Source of the DNA: a virus | Strand: one strand, 5' to 3' | Length of the DNA: 26,115 nt | Virus record (IMG/VR): IMGVR_UViG_3300032083_001852 | Span: 1 to 26,115 of that record | In this document: piece after piece, positions 8,326-14,760 of the stretch | Layout of the letters: every line of letters starts with the position of its first letter | Numbering within the stretch: the first letter of the stretch is position 1 | Notes under the pieces: model-generated | What the model saw: the letters and a program-made list of their open reading frames with translations, nothing else | What the model was told of the DNA's origin: nothing | Databases searched by the model: none | Made by a program: the position numbers and the translations under genes

Positions 8326-8397
8326 TCACGCCCTGCGCCACTTCACCGTGAAAGCCGTGAAGTTATCCGTGAAAGCCGTGAAGTTACCCGTGGTCAT
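8326..8397 (-). CDS. repeat-encoded 23-residue microprotein between terminase and portal
   Basis: ATG 8397-8395 overlaps the terL stop in a TAATG junction and the frame ends with TGA at 8328-8326, 19 nt before the portal ATG. The peptide contains two copies of the heptad NFTAFT(D/V) followed by a basic tail VKWRRA. The heptads are encoded by a 21-bp tandem repeat. The TAATG junction and tight spacing match the other late-operon junctions, which supports translation. Function is unknown. Confidence 0.6.
   Translation of the reverse strand: MTTGNFTAFTDNFTAFTVKWRRA
8346..8387. repeat. two tandem 21-bp repeats
   Basis: Units 8346-8366 and 8367-8387 are identical except for the last base (T versus C) and begin CCGTGAAAGCCGTGAAG; a further CCGTG follows. 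The repeat length is a multiple of three and encodes the NFTAFT heptads of the microprotein at 8326-8397. Confidence 0.9.
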
Positions 8398-9818
8398 TAC
8401 CATTCACTCGTGAAGTTTATAGGCTCGAATTGCACGTTAGATTGCGGGATCATCATCGACATCATCAGGCTGTCCGCCATGTTGGGTGAGCCGATTTCCA
8501 TCTTTACCATGTCAGCCTTGCTCATTATCTGGATTAACCCGTTCGGGTTCGGTTTCTTCGGCACCCGGCACACCTCGGCCCTGAGCTGGTCAAGACAGTC
8601 AATATCGGATGACAGGCTGATTAGTTCGTCAGGATCGATATACACGCCTTTAGTGACCGCCTGAAACGTCTTATAAAACCGATCTCGCAGCCGCCAGTAG
8701 TATTGGGCGCGCTTATTCCTGAATACTTGCCGGTTAGTCTTGCCGGTATTAGCAGACTCGCCAGAAGCGGCCTCATAGATCGCATCCTTATCGTCAGGCG
8801 CTTCTGACCCCTTGAACATGACCGTTTCAATCTTCTTGCCATCGAACGCAGCCAATGTTTGACGTTTCAGCGATATACCCAAACCGTCGCAATCCCAAGC
8901 GTACCAGTCAGCGCCAGCACTAATCGCCCGGTCGATTGCCCAGTCGCAACCTTCATTCACGTCGCCGGTTTCATTCTCGGCCACGTCCAGGATCACGGAG
9001 CCATGCCTTAGCGCGTAGCCCTTAGCATCGCCGCCTTCATCGCTTGGGTCGTGAGTTGCTACCTTTGCGCCGGTCGGCTTAAACCCTAACTTAACGTGAG
9101 CATCGATCGCGGCATTAAACCAGTCAACCGGGATAATCGATCCTTTTACTTCGTCGTTATAGCCGCCTAACCATATATGGTTGTATTCAGCCGTTGATAG
9201 GTGTTGCTCGTCATAACGGCGGTCAGCGTCCAGCACTTCGGGAAAGAACGGGTTATCGACATAGTTCGCCTTGATGACCATGTGAAGGTCGTCCTCATAA
9301 TACCCGTCATTCAATAACTGTTTTTCAAACGGCTTAATGAACCGCTGGCTAAAAGGATCGGCGGAGCTTTGCGGGTTTCCCGTTAACCATAGCTCGGAAT
9401 CTTCCTCACGGAGCGTCGGCGTGATAGCCCTGAGAGACTTGTGGCTGATCGTCTGAGCCTCTTCTACCCAGAACCGATGGAACCCTTGCATTGATTTAAT
9501 GCCTTCAGGATTGCGAGCCATGCCGCGAAACTTGAACGCGTCATCACCGTTAAGCAGTATGCGTGAGTTCTGCACCTCGAACCCTTGCAGGTCTAACCGC
9601 TCGATCTCGTTAGATAGCAGCGCATGAACCGAATCATCAATGGAATTTTGGTATTCCCGAAAACAAGCGGTCTTAATGCCTTTCGTCTGTGCGTCCATCA
9701 AGCAAATGTCCCCGACTGTCATTGACTTAGCCGAGCCGCGCCCGCCAATAATCACCTTGTACCGCTTCCGCTTCTCGATCAGTGGCAGCAGCTTTTCGGG
9801 GCATTGCATCGTGGGCAT
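8397..9818 (-). CDS. terL: terminase large subunit, Sf6 gp2-like
   Basis: The protein has 473 residues (Sf6 gp2 has 470). It is the packaging motor ATPase and headful nuclease. The Walker A motif GGRGSAKS is at 25-32, Walker B FWVEEA at 116-121 with the catalytic Glu, and the coupling motif TGNP at 146-149. The RNase-H-like nuclease domain shows HDPSDEGGD (Asp 257), WDCDG (309-311) and MADSLMM (Asp 449), which match the spacing of the three metal-binding Asp of Sf6 gp2. The start overlaps the terS stop by one base. The motor appears intact. Confidence 0.95.
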   Translation of the reverse strand: MPTMQCPEKLLPLIEKRKRYKVIIGGRGSAKSMTVGDICLMDAQTKGIKTACFREYQNSIDDSVHALLSNEIERLDLQGFEVQNSRILLNGDDAFKFRGMARNPEGIKSMQGFHRFWVEEAQTISHKSLRAITPTLREEDSELWLTGNPQSSADPFSQRFIKPFEKQLLNDGYYEDDLHMVIKANYVDNPFFPEVLDADRRYDEQHLSTAEYNHIWLGGYNDEVKGSIIPVDWFNAAIDAHVKLGFKPTGAKVATHDPSDEGGDAKGYALRHGSVILDVAENETGDVNEGCDWAIDRAISAGADWYAWDCDGLGISLKRQTLAAFDGKKIETVMFKGSEAPDDKDAIYEAASGESANTGKTNRQVFRNKRAQYYWRLRDRFYKTFQAVTKGVYIDPDELISLSSDIDCLDQLRAEVCRVPKKPNPNGLIQIMSKADMVKMEIGSPNMADSLMMSMMIPQSNVQFEPINFTSEW

Positions 9819-10189
9819 TATTTCTCAACCTTTACCGTCCAGGTGTGGTCGTGCTTTATCGGCTGTCCGTCCTCGCCAGTGATGCGGCGTTTCTGCACTT
9901 CTTCCCAGTTATCAGGATCACGGTTCTTCAGGTAAAAGATCATCGCCGTGTTATCCCCTTCGGTGGCTTTCTCAAACAGCGCATTGGTTACTTTCTGGAT
10001 GCCTAGCGCCTTACCTTCTTTTATTGCTTCGGAAAACTCGGGGTATTCTTTGCGTCTTTCGTTGAGCGTGTCGTAGTGAATACCTAACGAATAAGCGATC
10101 TGTTGAAGCGTTAGACCATGCGATGCAAGCTCTTTAGCCTTGGCTAATATCTCAGGAGTTACCTCGAACTTAGGACGGCCACCTGCCAT
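9818..10189 (-). CDS. terS: terminase small subunit, Sf6 gp1-like
   Basis: The protein has 123 residues. The small subunit recognises the pac site and loads the motor. It opens MAGGRPKFEV and contains a helix-turn-helix around 26-48 (LTLQQIAYSLGIHYDTLNER), followed by a helix with FSEAIKEGKALGIQKVTNAL and DNTAMIFYLKNRDPDNW, the oligomerisation and AMIFxLKN signature of Sf6-type small terminases. The tail is basic (TWTVKVEK). In related phages the pac site lies inside this gene, so pac may be here as well; the exact site cannot be read. Confidence 0.92.
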   Translation of the reverse strand: MAGGRPKFEVTPEILAKAKELASHGLTLQQIAYSLGIHYDTLNERRKEYPEFSEAIKEGKALGIQKVTNALFEKATEGDNTAMIFYLKNRDPDNWEEVQKRRITGEDGQPIKHDHTWTVKVEK

Positions 10190-10506
10190 TACGCTAACAC
10201 CGTGAACCGTTCTGAGTTGCCGACACGCTCAACCGTTGACGATAACTTTGCCTTAGCCTGTTTGCGCCATCGCCCGATATACTCAAGATCGCCACTAACC
10301 GTGGTGTATTCGAGGTATTCGTTAGCGTTGTAGGTTTCATCGCCCACCGTAACGTCTACCGTTCCCACTGCTACGCCGTCAGACTCGGTACGGGTGATCT
10401 TATCGCCAATTTCAGGTTCGAGGATGAACGTTAGCCCGATATTGGTAGAAGCGTCTACGCCTACCCTCGCCCTTAGAACCTCACCGTACTCGCCATAGTT
10501 AGGCAA
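10189..10506 (-). CDS. unknown late protein upstream of terS
   Basis: The protein has 105 residues. The best start is TTG 10506-10504 (Pro-Asn-Tyr follow); no in-frame ATG gives a reasonable length and the ribosome-binding site is weak. The protein is beta-rich with a regular pattern (IGLTFILEPEIGDKITRTES, then VAVGTVDVTVGDETYNANEY) and ends in a short basic region, RWRKQAKAKLSSTVE. It overlaps terS by one base. Its position at the head of the morphogenesis operon suggests a virion or packaging accessory; no family with known function was recognised. Confidence 0.72.
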   Translation of the reverse strand: MPNYGEYGEVLRARVGVDASTNIGLTFILEPEIGDKITRTESDGVAVGTVDVTVGDETYNANEYLEYTTVSGDLEYIGRWRKQAKAKLSSTVERVGNSERFTVLA

Positions 10507-10509
10507 TGG

Positions 10510-10818
10510 TCAAACATCCAGAATCGTAACGTTAAAGATACCGGCAGACGAAACCTGAATAACGGCAATCTTATCGGTGTCTGGATTTTTAAACCCGATT
10601 GTCTCAACCACGTTAGCCGGTAGATAAACGCCGGTGCTTGCGGCTGCGGTTGGGTTCGACCCGGTTTCGTAATAGCAATCTTCGGTACACATAATGCGCG
10701 CGCATTTGGTATCGACTACAGCGGTCTGCTGTGACGTGCCGGACGTGGTAATGGCCGACGATGATACGATCGGGAGCACTGGCACTTCTACTCCGCGAGA
10801 ATCCCTGATTAGTGACAT
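10510..10818 (-). CDS. unknown late protein, first gene of the late operon
   Basis: The protein has 102 residues and is beta-rich. Its strand-like stretches (SSAITTSGTSQQTAVV, CARIMCTEDCYYETG, VSSAGIFNVTILDV) resemble the small jelly-roll or Ig-like proteins that sit beside phage structural genes. A GGGGGC stretch about 8 nt before ATG 10818 may serve as the ribosome-binding site. It is the first gene after the late promoter, before the terminase genes. A virion-decoration role is possible but unproven. Confidence 0.72.
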   Translation of the reverse strand: MSLIRDSRGVEVPVLPIVSSSAITTSGTSQQTAVVDTKCARIMCTEDCYYETGSNPTAAASTGVYLPANVVETIGFKNPDTDKIAVIQVSSAGIFNVTILDV

Positions 10819-10839
10819 AACTAGCCCCCGAAATTGTTG

Positions 10840-10868
10840 ATTATACCAAATTCAGGCCTTTAGGTAAC
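10840..10868 (-). promoter_or_regulatory. late-operon promoter with extended -10
   Basis: On the minus strand TGGTATAAT (10848-10840) is a perfect TATAAT with the TGn extension. The -35 at about 10862-10868 is poor (TTACCT or GTTACC). A separate TTGACA at 10889-10884 has only TACCTA at the right spacing. The site lies 22 nt before the first late gene and just downstream of a terminator. Confidence 0.65.
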
Positions 10869-10909
10869 AGCTAGCGCAATTTGTGTCAATCGGTGGATTA
10901 TTTTGGGCG

Positions 10910-10934
10910 AAAAAAAGCCGGGGATTAACCCGGC
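10910..10934 (-). terminator. intrinsic terminator at end of early minus-strand operon
   Basis: On the minus strand a 6-bp stem GCCGGG/CCCGGC (10934-10917) with a TTAATC loop is followed by seven T residues (10916-10910). It lies 28 nt after the stop of the PD-(D/E)XK nuclease gene and insulates the late promoter from early transcription. Confidence 0.85.
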
Positions 10935-10961
10935 GAGGCGTTGGTTACCAGTGAGTAATTA

Positions 10962-11336
10962 TTATAGCAGTTTCCTCTGCTTTATTAACGCTTCGATCAG
11001 CTCTACCGCCTGTCCTGATTTAATGATGCCAGTCGTGCATCGATAGACCGCCCATCCTAGCCGCATTGCTTCGCCATATTTGATTGCGTCAGCCTCAAAT
11101 CCTGCGCCGCGATTGTGGCGACCTGATACCCAGGTTCCGCCTTCTACTTCGATGGCCAGCATAATATCGGGGTAAGCTATATCGAAACGCCAATCTTTTA
11201 AGCCAGCAGCCGCCAGGCGCTCTCTAAGCCCTTTACCCTTACCAACATGCTCCGCAGCAAATCGAAGCTCTCTAACAGGCTCTGGCAAGCCGACAGCGCG
11301 CATTTGTAGTAAGAGGATGTCTTCGAGTTTGCTCAT
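10962..11336 (-). CDS. PD-(D/E)XK endonuclease-like protein
   Basis: The protein has 124 residues. It shows the core of a small restriction-like nuclease: [20 protein letters not shown] at about 50-69, giving D...E-V-E, followed by the [20 protein letters not shown] segment and the strand [10 protein letters not shown]. This arrangement is typical of phage-encoded VSR/DUF559-like nucleases. It is the last gene of the early minus-strand operon, the slot where lambdoid phages often carry a junction resolvase (Rap or RusA). A role in recombination or DNA debranching is therefore plausible, though substrate specificity is unknown. It overlaps the upstream membrane microprotein gene by 4 nt. Confidence 0.82.
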   Translation of the reverse strand: MSKLEDILLLQMRAVGLPEPVRELRFAAEHVGKGKGLRERLAAAGLKDWRFDIAYPDIMLAIEVEGGTWVSGRHNRGAGFEADAIKYGEAMRLGWAVYRCTTGIIKSGQAVELIEALIKQRKLL

Positions 11337-11497
11337 AACCAGATATAGGCCAGCGCAGACAGCAGCGCAATAATTACATCAACGCCAACCAGCGCATAAA
11401 CCCAGTCAGGCACATCATACCTCTCATAAAGAAATATAAACGACCCCACAAACAACGCCACAGCCGTCAAAAACACCTTACCCGCTATTACTTCCAT
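11333..11497 (-). CDS. 54-residue protein with two membrane segments
   Basis: ATG 11497-11495 lies beside the stop of the upstream gene, and the frame ends TGA at 11335-11333, in an ATGA overlap with the nuclease gene. The first hydrophobic helix spans about residues 8-23 ([16 protein letters not shown]), a short polar hinge YERYDVPDW follows, and the second helix spans about 33-53 ([20 protein letters not shown]). The charge pattern suggests a hairpin in the inner membrane. Size and topology would fit a small holin-like or accessory membrane protein, but no lysis partner is beside it. Confidence 0.7.
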   Translation of the reverse strand: MEVIAGKVFLTAVALFVGSFIFLYERYDVPDWVYALVGVDVIIALLSALAYIWL

Positions 11498-11749
11498 TTA
11501 TTTAACCTCTCGCCCATCGATAACAAAACACTCGTGAAGCATCGAGTTCGATTCTTCGTCAAACCAGATTCGGTCGCAAACATTAACCTTGCTCGGAGAA
11601 TGCCCGGAAGCCATTAAGTTTCTGGCTAATTTCTCCCTTGATTTACAAATTGATTCGGAGAAATTTTTAACCAATTCATCCCGCAAATCATGTAGTCCCC
11701 CGCAATCACCGAAGTCGCTCGCCGAAACCTTCCACGTTGTCGATGCCAT
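11498..11749 (-). CDS. unknown early protein
   Basis: The protein has 83 residues. A helical middle (LRDELVKNFSESICKSREKL) is followed by a beta-like tail with WFDEESNSMLHECFVIDG. It has three scattered cysteines but no clear zinc pattern. The start ATG 11749-11747 follows the stop of the upstream 41-42-residue gene by only one or two bases, so it is part of the coupled early operon. No family recognised. Confidence 0.65.
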   Translation of the reverse strand: MASTTWKVSASDFGDCGGLHDLRDELVKNFSESICKSREKLARNLMASGHSPSKVNVCDRIWFDEESNSMLHECFVIDGREVK

Positions 11750-11878
11750 CTACCCACCCTCCACCAATTTAATCGCCATCGCCTCGGCCTCTGCGCGAGT
11801 CATCCCGGCATCGTATTCGAGAATGGCTGCGCGCTCTTCGAAGTTCTCGCGCTGTGCTTCTGTCCAGTTATCCATCAT
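11750..11878 (-). CDS. small protein with ERAAILEYDAG motif
   Basis: A 42-residue protein (41 if the second ATG is used). Its centre FEERAAILEYDAGMTRAEAE is a short helical motif that recurs in phage primase/helicase-associated and small replication-region proteins. The start overlaps the HNH gene stop (ATGATG with TGA), and the stop TAG at 11752-11750 abuts the next start. Function unknown; the motif may mediate protein contact. Confidence 0.65.
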   Translation of the reverse strand: MMDNWTEAQRENFEERAAILEYDAGMTRAEAEAMAIKLVEGG

Positions 11879-12360
11879 CCGTTAAGCCCTGGGCCGTTGT
11901 CTCGGTGCCATTGGTTGTGACATGGCGAACACAGCCACCTAACCACTAGAGGATAAGCATAATCGTCGTGGTGGCCGTGTATCCTATCTTTCACTTCATC
12001 GCACGCTTCACACGACTCAGGCTTAACCAGACTGCCATCGCGAACCGCGTTGCCAACAATAACGCTTGCGCCATATTTAATCGGGTTCCTGCTAGCCCAT
12101 GCTTTTTTTGCTTTGTTGCCGGACAAACGCCCATTTTCGCTTTCGGCGTACTTCTTCCTGCCTTCTATCCGGTGCGGCAGGTTTGCCCTGCTCTTTTCAT
12201 ATTCACGGTAATGATCGATATTTGATCGATAGTTGGCCTTAACATCCTTTTTGTTGCAGTCCTTACACTTATTAACGCGACCATCCTTCATCCGATTGTG
12301 TTTATAAAAATCAGATAACGGCTTGATTGCTTCGCATTTAAAGCACTTTTTTGTTTTCAT
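11875..12360 (-). CDS. HNH endonuclease with N-terminal zinc finger
   Basis: The protein has 161 residues. Residues 6-35 carry two CxxC pairs (C6/C9 and C32/C35), a zinc finger of the type found in phage HNH homing-type nucleases. A basic linker follows (about 40-95). The C-terminal HNH core is CEAC (117-120), HGHHDDYAYP (128-137) and CSPCHNQWH (144-152), with the metal and zinc ligands in place. Such free-standing genes may act as homing nucleases or in packaging or recombination. It sits downstream of the SSB-like gene with 29 nt between. It appears intact. Confidence 0.85.
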   Translation of the reverse strand: MKTKKCFKCEAIKPLSDFYKHNRMKDGRVNKCKDCNKKDVKANYRSNIDHYREYEKSRANLPHRIEGRKKYAESENGRLSGNKAKKAWASRNPIKYGASVIVGNAVRDGSLVKPESCEACDEVKDRIHGHHDDYAYPLVVRWLCSPCHNQWHRDNGPGLNG

Positions 12361-12389
12361 CCATAAATTATACAGCGTTTAGAAAGGGA

Positions 12390-12707
12390 TTAAAAGGGAA
12401 TACTATCCAGATCATCATCAAACCCGCTTGCCGGGCCTGATACGCTTGGTGCCACGGTTCTCTGCTGCTGTTTACCTTCGCCCTGCCAGAACACCTTCGC
12501 ATTGCCAAGAATAGCGCCACGGTCGCCGCGATCCTTCTCTTCTTTGCTCACGTCCTGTGTAATCATGCCGTGATTGCCGTATTCATCAGCGAAGGCAAGG
12601 TCGATGAACACGGTGGCGTCCAGGTACTTCCCTTTTTTGCCCTCGAACAATCGCGCCTTGTCTATCTTGGTCACGTCAATTTTTAGTGATACGCCTACTT
12701 TACTCAT
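12390..12707 (-). CDS. single-stranded DNA-binding protein (phage type)
   Basis: The protein has 105 residues from ATG 12707, which has an AAGGAG ribosome-binding site; an upstream in-frame ATG at 12752 lies inside the preceding gene. The N-terminal ~75 residues form a beta-rich OB-like domain (VGVSLKIDVTKIDKARLFEG, then KGKYLDATVFIDL). A Gln/Ser-rich linker leads to the acidic tip DDDLDSIPF, a good match to the SSB C-terminal tail that recruits host replication and repair proteins. It would protect ssDNA during phage replication and work alongside the Erf annealing protein. It shares an ATGA with the upstream gene. Confidence 0.82.
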   Translation of the reverse strand: MSKVGVSLKIDVTKIDKARLFEGKKGKYLDATVFIDLAFADEYGNHGMITQDVSKEEKDRGDRGAILGNAKVFWQGEGKQQQRTVAPSVSGPASGFDDDLDSIPF

Positions 12708-13135
12708 TCTGCTTTCTCCTTGGTTGTTGATGTTTTGCCACGAATACCGCAATCATCCCGGTCGCAGCAGTCAGCCTCTTGTTTTGGGTGATAGCAGAGT
12801 CCGCAAATATGATCGGGGATAGCTTTGCTTTCACCCCTCGGCGCGTATTTCCAGCAGGTAACGACGTTAGCCACGCCACGATCAACCGGATAGGTGACAA
12901 ATATGGTGTTTTGCGGACTAATCCAGTGCGTGTAAGGTGAGTTTCGGCCAATACGCCCCCGGCGATCAGCCACCGGAACTGTTTTGCGTATTTTTTTATA
13001 CATCCCCTTGCTGCACGCTCGCGCTTGTTCCATTTCGGCCAGAATCCCCGGCCCATCTTGGCATCGCTCAGAATAACGCTTGATTGCATGGTTTGTAACT
13101 ACCAGCTCAAGACCTATGGTATTTGCGCGAGCCAT
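12704..13135 (-). CDS. unknown protein, DUF4258-like N-terminus and Cys-rich tail
   Basis: The protein has 143 residues from ATG 13135; a TTG one codon upstream is less likely. The N-terminus LVVTNHAIKRYSERC and the later strand TIFVTYPVDRGVANVVTCWK resemble DUF4258/RelE-like small folds. The C-terminal tail contains CGLCYHPKQEADCCDRDDCG, a dense cysteine cluster likely to bind zinc. It overlaps the upstream gene by one base and the SSB-like gene by four. No toxin function can be claimed; the similarity is by eye only. Confidence 0.62.
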   Translation of the reverse strand: MARANTIGLELVVTNHAIKRYSERCQDGPGILAEMEQARACSKGMYKKIRKTVPVADRRGRIGRNSPYTHWISPQNTIFVTYPVDRGVANVVTCWKYAPRGESKAIPDHICGLCYHPKQEADCCDRDDCGIRGKTSTTKEKAE

Positions 13136-13347
13136 CAAGCACCCCTCGGCGCTTCATTCCATGCGTCCTCACACGCTTGATAAATATCCCTGTCATCAGG
13201 ATCAGCAGTAAATGGCGGGACTTTCGCCTCTATTTGCCATTCTCCGCAACAATCACCAGAAACATATCTCCATCGATACGTTGATCCATCGTCGATAACT
13301 AACCCCTTCGGCACTTCACCGCATGGGCAGCGTTTTAGGGCGGTCAT
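13135..13347 (-). CDS. Lar-like zinc-ribbon protein
   Basis: The protein has 70 residues. The pattern LKRCPCGEVP near the N-terminus, a middle YRWRYVSGDCCGEWQIEAK and an ending ACEDAWNEAPRG match the Lar-type layout (paired CxC/CC zinc ligands, then A..AWN.R/A). Lar of Rac modulates host type I restriction (restriction alleviation), but most phage members are untested. It overlaps both neighbours by ATGA or TGATG. Restriction alleviation is an inference. Confidence 0.7.
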   Translation of the reverse strand: MTALKRCPCGEVPKGLVIDDGSTYRWRYVSGDCCGEWQIEAKVPPFTADPDDRDIYQACEDAWNEAPRGA

Positions 13348-13613
13348 AACCTTTTGGCCAAATCAAACAGCGCGCATTCAGCGCAGCCATGCCCTGCTAT
13401 TTCACCGTTGTCTGAATCCCATACGCCGACAACTGAATGACCGTGATTGGGTGAATTTCCGTCCCTTCCGGCCCTGGGTTTGCTCTGGTCGTGCCACCGC
13501 TTTAAAAGCCGCTCATATTCCTCGGCCTTTTGAATGCGAGAAGCGGCCCACTCCGGTTCGCGCTCCACCATCTGGTGGATAGAACAATTATTGCCGTCAG
13601 TTCCTGTATCCAT
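13344..13613 (-). CDS. unknown early protein with Cys/His-rich tail
   Basis: An 89-residue protein from ATG 13613; a GTG one codon upstream also fits the AGAGG ribosome-binding site. A helical segment (PEWAASRIQKAEEYERLLKR) is followed by a glycine- and histidine-rich stretch and GHGCAECALFDLAKRL at the end. It is the first gene after the tRNA and overlaps the Lar-like gene by ATGA. No family recognised. Confidence 0.62.
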   Translation of the reverse strand: MDTGTDGNNCSIHQMVEREPEWAASRIQKAEEYERLLKRWHDQSKPRAGRDGNSPNHGHSVVGVWDSDNGEIAGHGCAECALFDLAKRL

Positions 13614-13641
13614 CACATAAACCCTCTGCTATCCAGATTTT

Positions 13642-13718
13642 TGGCCCCCTTGGCAGGACTCGAACCTGCAACCCTGGTGGTAGAAACACCATGCTCTATC
13701 CAGTTGAGCTACAAGGAG
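13642..13718 (-). tRNA. tRNA-Arg (anticodon UCU), CCA encoded
   Basis: On the minus strand the cloverleaf is complete. The acceptor CTCCTTG (13718-13712) pairs with CAAGGGG (13652-13646) with one T-G wobble. The D-arm is GCTC/GAGC, the anticodon stem TGGTG/CACCA with loop TTTCTAC (anticodon TCT), the variable loop GGGTT, and the T-arm GCAGG/CCTGC with loop TTCGAGT. The discriminator is G and an encoded CCA ends at 13642. It reads AGA, a rare codon in many enteric-type hosts. It lies inside the early operon, not at an end, so it looks like a translational supplement rather than an att site. Confidence 0.93.
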
Positions 13719-13727
13719 GGATTAAGA

Positions 13728-13997
13728 TCACCTCAAATTACTAACATCGATAATCGTCTTAGCCAGCAATAAAATCTGGCTACCGTGCACCGCCTCAAAC
13801 TGCTTGGGCGTTTCGTGAATTGAGAACGAACCCACATGGCACTCAGGACACAGCGGGATAGTTAATCCCGGCTCTCGCGCCCTTTCGTACTTCCTGACGT
13901 GGTGCGCCAGGCTAGGCGGCGAAGCATTGCAAGCGCAGCATGGCAACCGTTTTACTTTCGCCATGTAATCCTTTTCGGCCTGCGTTAGCTTCCTCAT
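13728..13997 (-). CDS. HNH nuclease, P1 Ref-like C-terminal domain type
   Basis: The protein has 89 residues. Cysteines at 20, 21 and 23 (LPCCAC), a His pair at 32-33 (LAHHV) and CPECH at 50-54, followed by FSIHETPKQFEAVHGSQ, match the compact HNH of Ref (RecA-dependent nuclease) and related nin-region proteins. These cut DNA, in P1 Ref at RecA-bound D-loops. RecA dependence here is only inferred from resemblance. The start is ATG 13997, in an ATGA overlap with a 12-residue minigene upstream. Confidence 0.75.
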   Translation of the reverse strand: MRKLTQAEKDYMAKVKRLPCCACNASPPSLAHHVRKYERAREPGLTIPLCPECHVGSFSIHETPKQFEAVHGSQILLLAKTIIDVSNLR

Positions 13998-14032
13998 TCT
14001 CGGCCCTTAGCGGCTTTGCGTAGGTTGGTCAT
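13994..14032 (-). pseudogene. 12-residue minigene resembling the start of DUF1364
   Basis: ATG 14032-14030 overlaps the stop of the zinc-ribbon gene (ATGA) and TGA 13996-13994 overlaps the HNH start (ATGA). The peptide MTNLRKAAKGRE closely matches the conserved N-terminus of phage DUF1364 proteins, which continue with a Cys-rich domain; here the frame stops at once. It is probably a truncated remnant left by gene replacement, still perfectly coupled to both neighbours. Translation is plausible but unproven. Confidence 0.6.
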
Positions 14033-14241
14033 CTTGCCGCCTTCCGTTTTGCCGCACGTATACGCTTCCCATAATCTACCAGCTCCGAAACCTTGTGCCA
14101 CTTGCTGCAATCTGGGCAAACAGGATTATTGGTGTTCTCGTGCCAAAACTTAGTTTGGTTAGAGCAAAATGAGCATTTCTCAACAGCACCAAAAAAATTC
14201 CCTGCTAATTCATCCGGCTCTTTTTTAATCGGGATTGTCAT
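14029..14241 (-). CDS. zinc-ribbon protein
   Basis: The protein has 70 residues. CSFC at about 23-26 and CPDC at about 42-45 with a His/Trp-rich linker form a four-Cys zinc ribbon. The C-terminus is strongly basic (GKRIRAAKRKAAR), suggesting nucleic-acid contact. Both ends share ATGA overlaps with minigenes. Function unknown. Confidence 0.72.
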   Translation of the reverse strand: MTIPIKKEPDELAGNFFGAVEKCSFCSNQTKFWHENTNNPVCPDCSKWHKVSELVDYGKRIRAAKRKAAR

Positions 14242-14282
14242 TCCGGCAACCTGTCTGCTGTTTTAATCCATTTCATGCCCAT
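14238..14282 (-). pseudogene. 14-residue minigene resembling the start of DUF551
   Basis: ATG 14282-14280 has an AAGGTGG ribosome-binding site at 7-nt spacing. The peptide MGMKWIKTADRLPE carries the WIxxxxRLPE signature that opens DUF551 proteins; TGA 14240-14238 then ends it, in an ATGA overlap with the zinc-ribbon start. It looks like a truncated DUF551 gene whose start now serves to couple translation of its neighbour. Confidence 0.6.
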
Positions 14283-14319
14283 AATTTTACCACCTTTTAG
14301 CCGTTGCGATAAATTATTT

Positions 14320-14760
14320 TTAAACTTTTTTGTGGCGACCTTCACCTACCATCGGTGCCTCTTTGCTCGGCCAAGGGAATGATATTCCAAACCGTTCCGC
14401 TAAATGCTTGTCCAAAACCCGATGAATATCTGACGGGTCAACCGTGTCAAGCTCGGTCGTCGAAACTTTGTCAGTCATCAGTTTTTGAATCGGTCGCCAC
14501 AGGTGTTCTTTTGCTGATGCTTCCGTCCAGGGAATCTCAACCTCTGGCTTTAGCACCACTCGCTGATCCAGACCGGCATCGTTCAACGCATTAACCACCT
14601 GTCGAAGATAAACATGGAGCGCGGATCGTTGCTTCTCGGTTATCCGGTTCTCAGCAAAAACCACCTCGACCTTATCGCCCAACTCCACGCCTTTTAGCTG
14701 TTCGGCATCTTCCGTGCTAGCCGGGTGGAAGCCTACGAGCGACCGGGATAGGCAGGGCAT
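14320..14760 (-). CDS. conserved phage nin-region-type protein, function unknown
   Basis: The protein has 146 residues. The core RITEKQRSALHVYLRQVVNA, then LNDAGLDQRVVLKPEVEIPW and AKEHLWRPIQKLMTDK, is a pattern seen in many phage early-region proteins, sometimes loosely annotated as recombination (NinB-like) proteins. It is rich in helices with a conserved Trp/His pair and no catalytic triad I can name. The start ATG 14760 overlaps the upstream stop by one base. A role in recombination or replication is inferred from context only. Confidence 0.68.
   Translation of the reverse strand: MPCLSRSLVGFHPASTEDAEQLKGVELGDKVEVVFAENRITEKQRSALHVYLRQVVNALNDAGLDQRVVLKPEVEIPWTEASAKEHLWRPIQKLMTDKVSTTELDTVDPSDIHRVLDKHLAERFGISFPWPSKEAPMVGEGRHKKV

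Noticed and set aside
8346-8387. The 21-bp tandem repeats as a CRISPR array or pac site
   Set aside because: There are only two units with no spacers, and they are in frame inside a small gene; nothing links them to packaging.
12704-13135. The DUF4258-like gene as half of a toxin-antitoxin pair
   Set aside because: The resemblance is weak, and the neighbours are an SSB-like and a Lar-like gene with no antitoxin.
13642-13718. The tRNA as a prophage attachment site
   Set aside because: tRNA-Arg(UCU) is a known integration target, but here it lies inside an operon with phage genes on both sides and no integrase is nearby.
13530-13772. A plus-strand 80-codon frame containing PLAGLEPATLVVETP
   Set aside because: This is the translation of the antisense of tRNA-Arg (13642-13718), a classic false protein.
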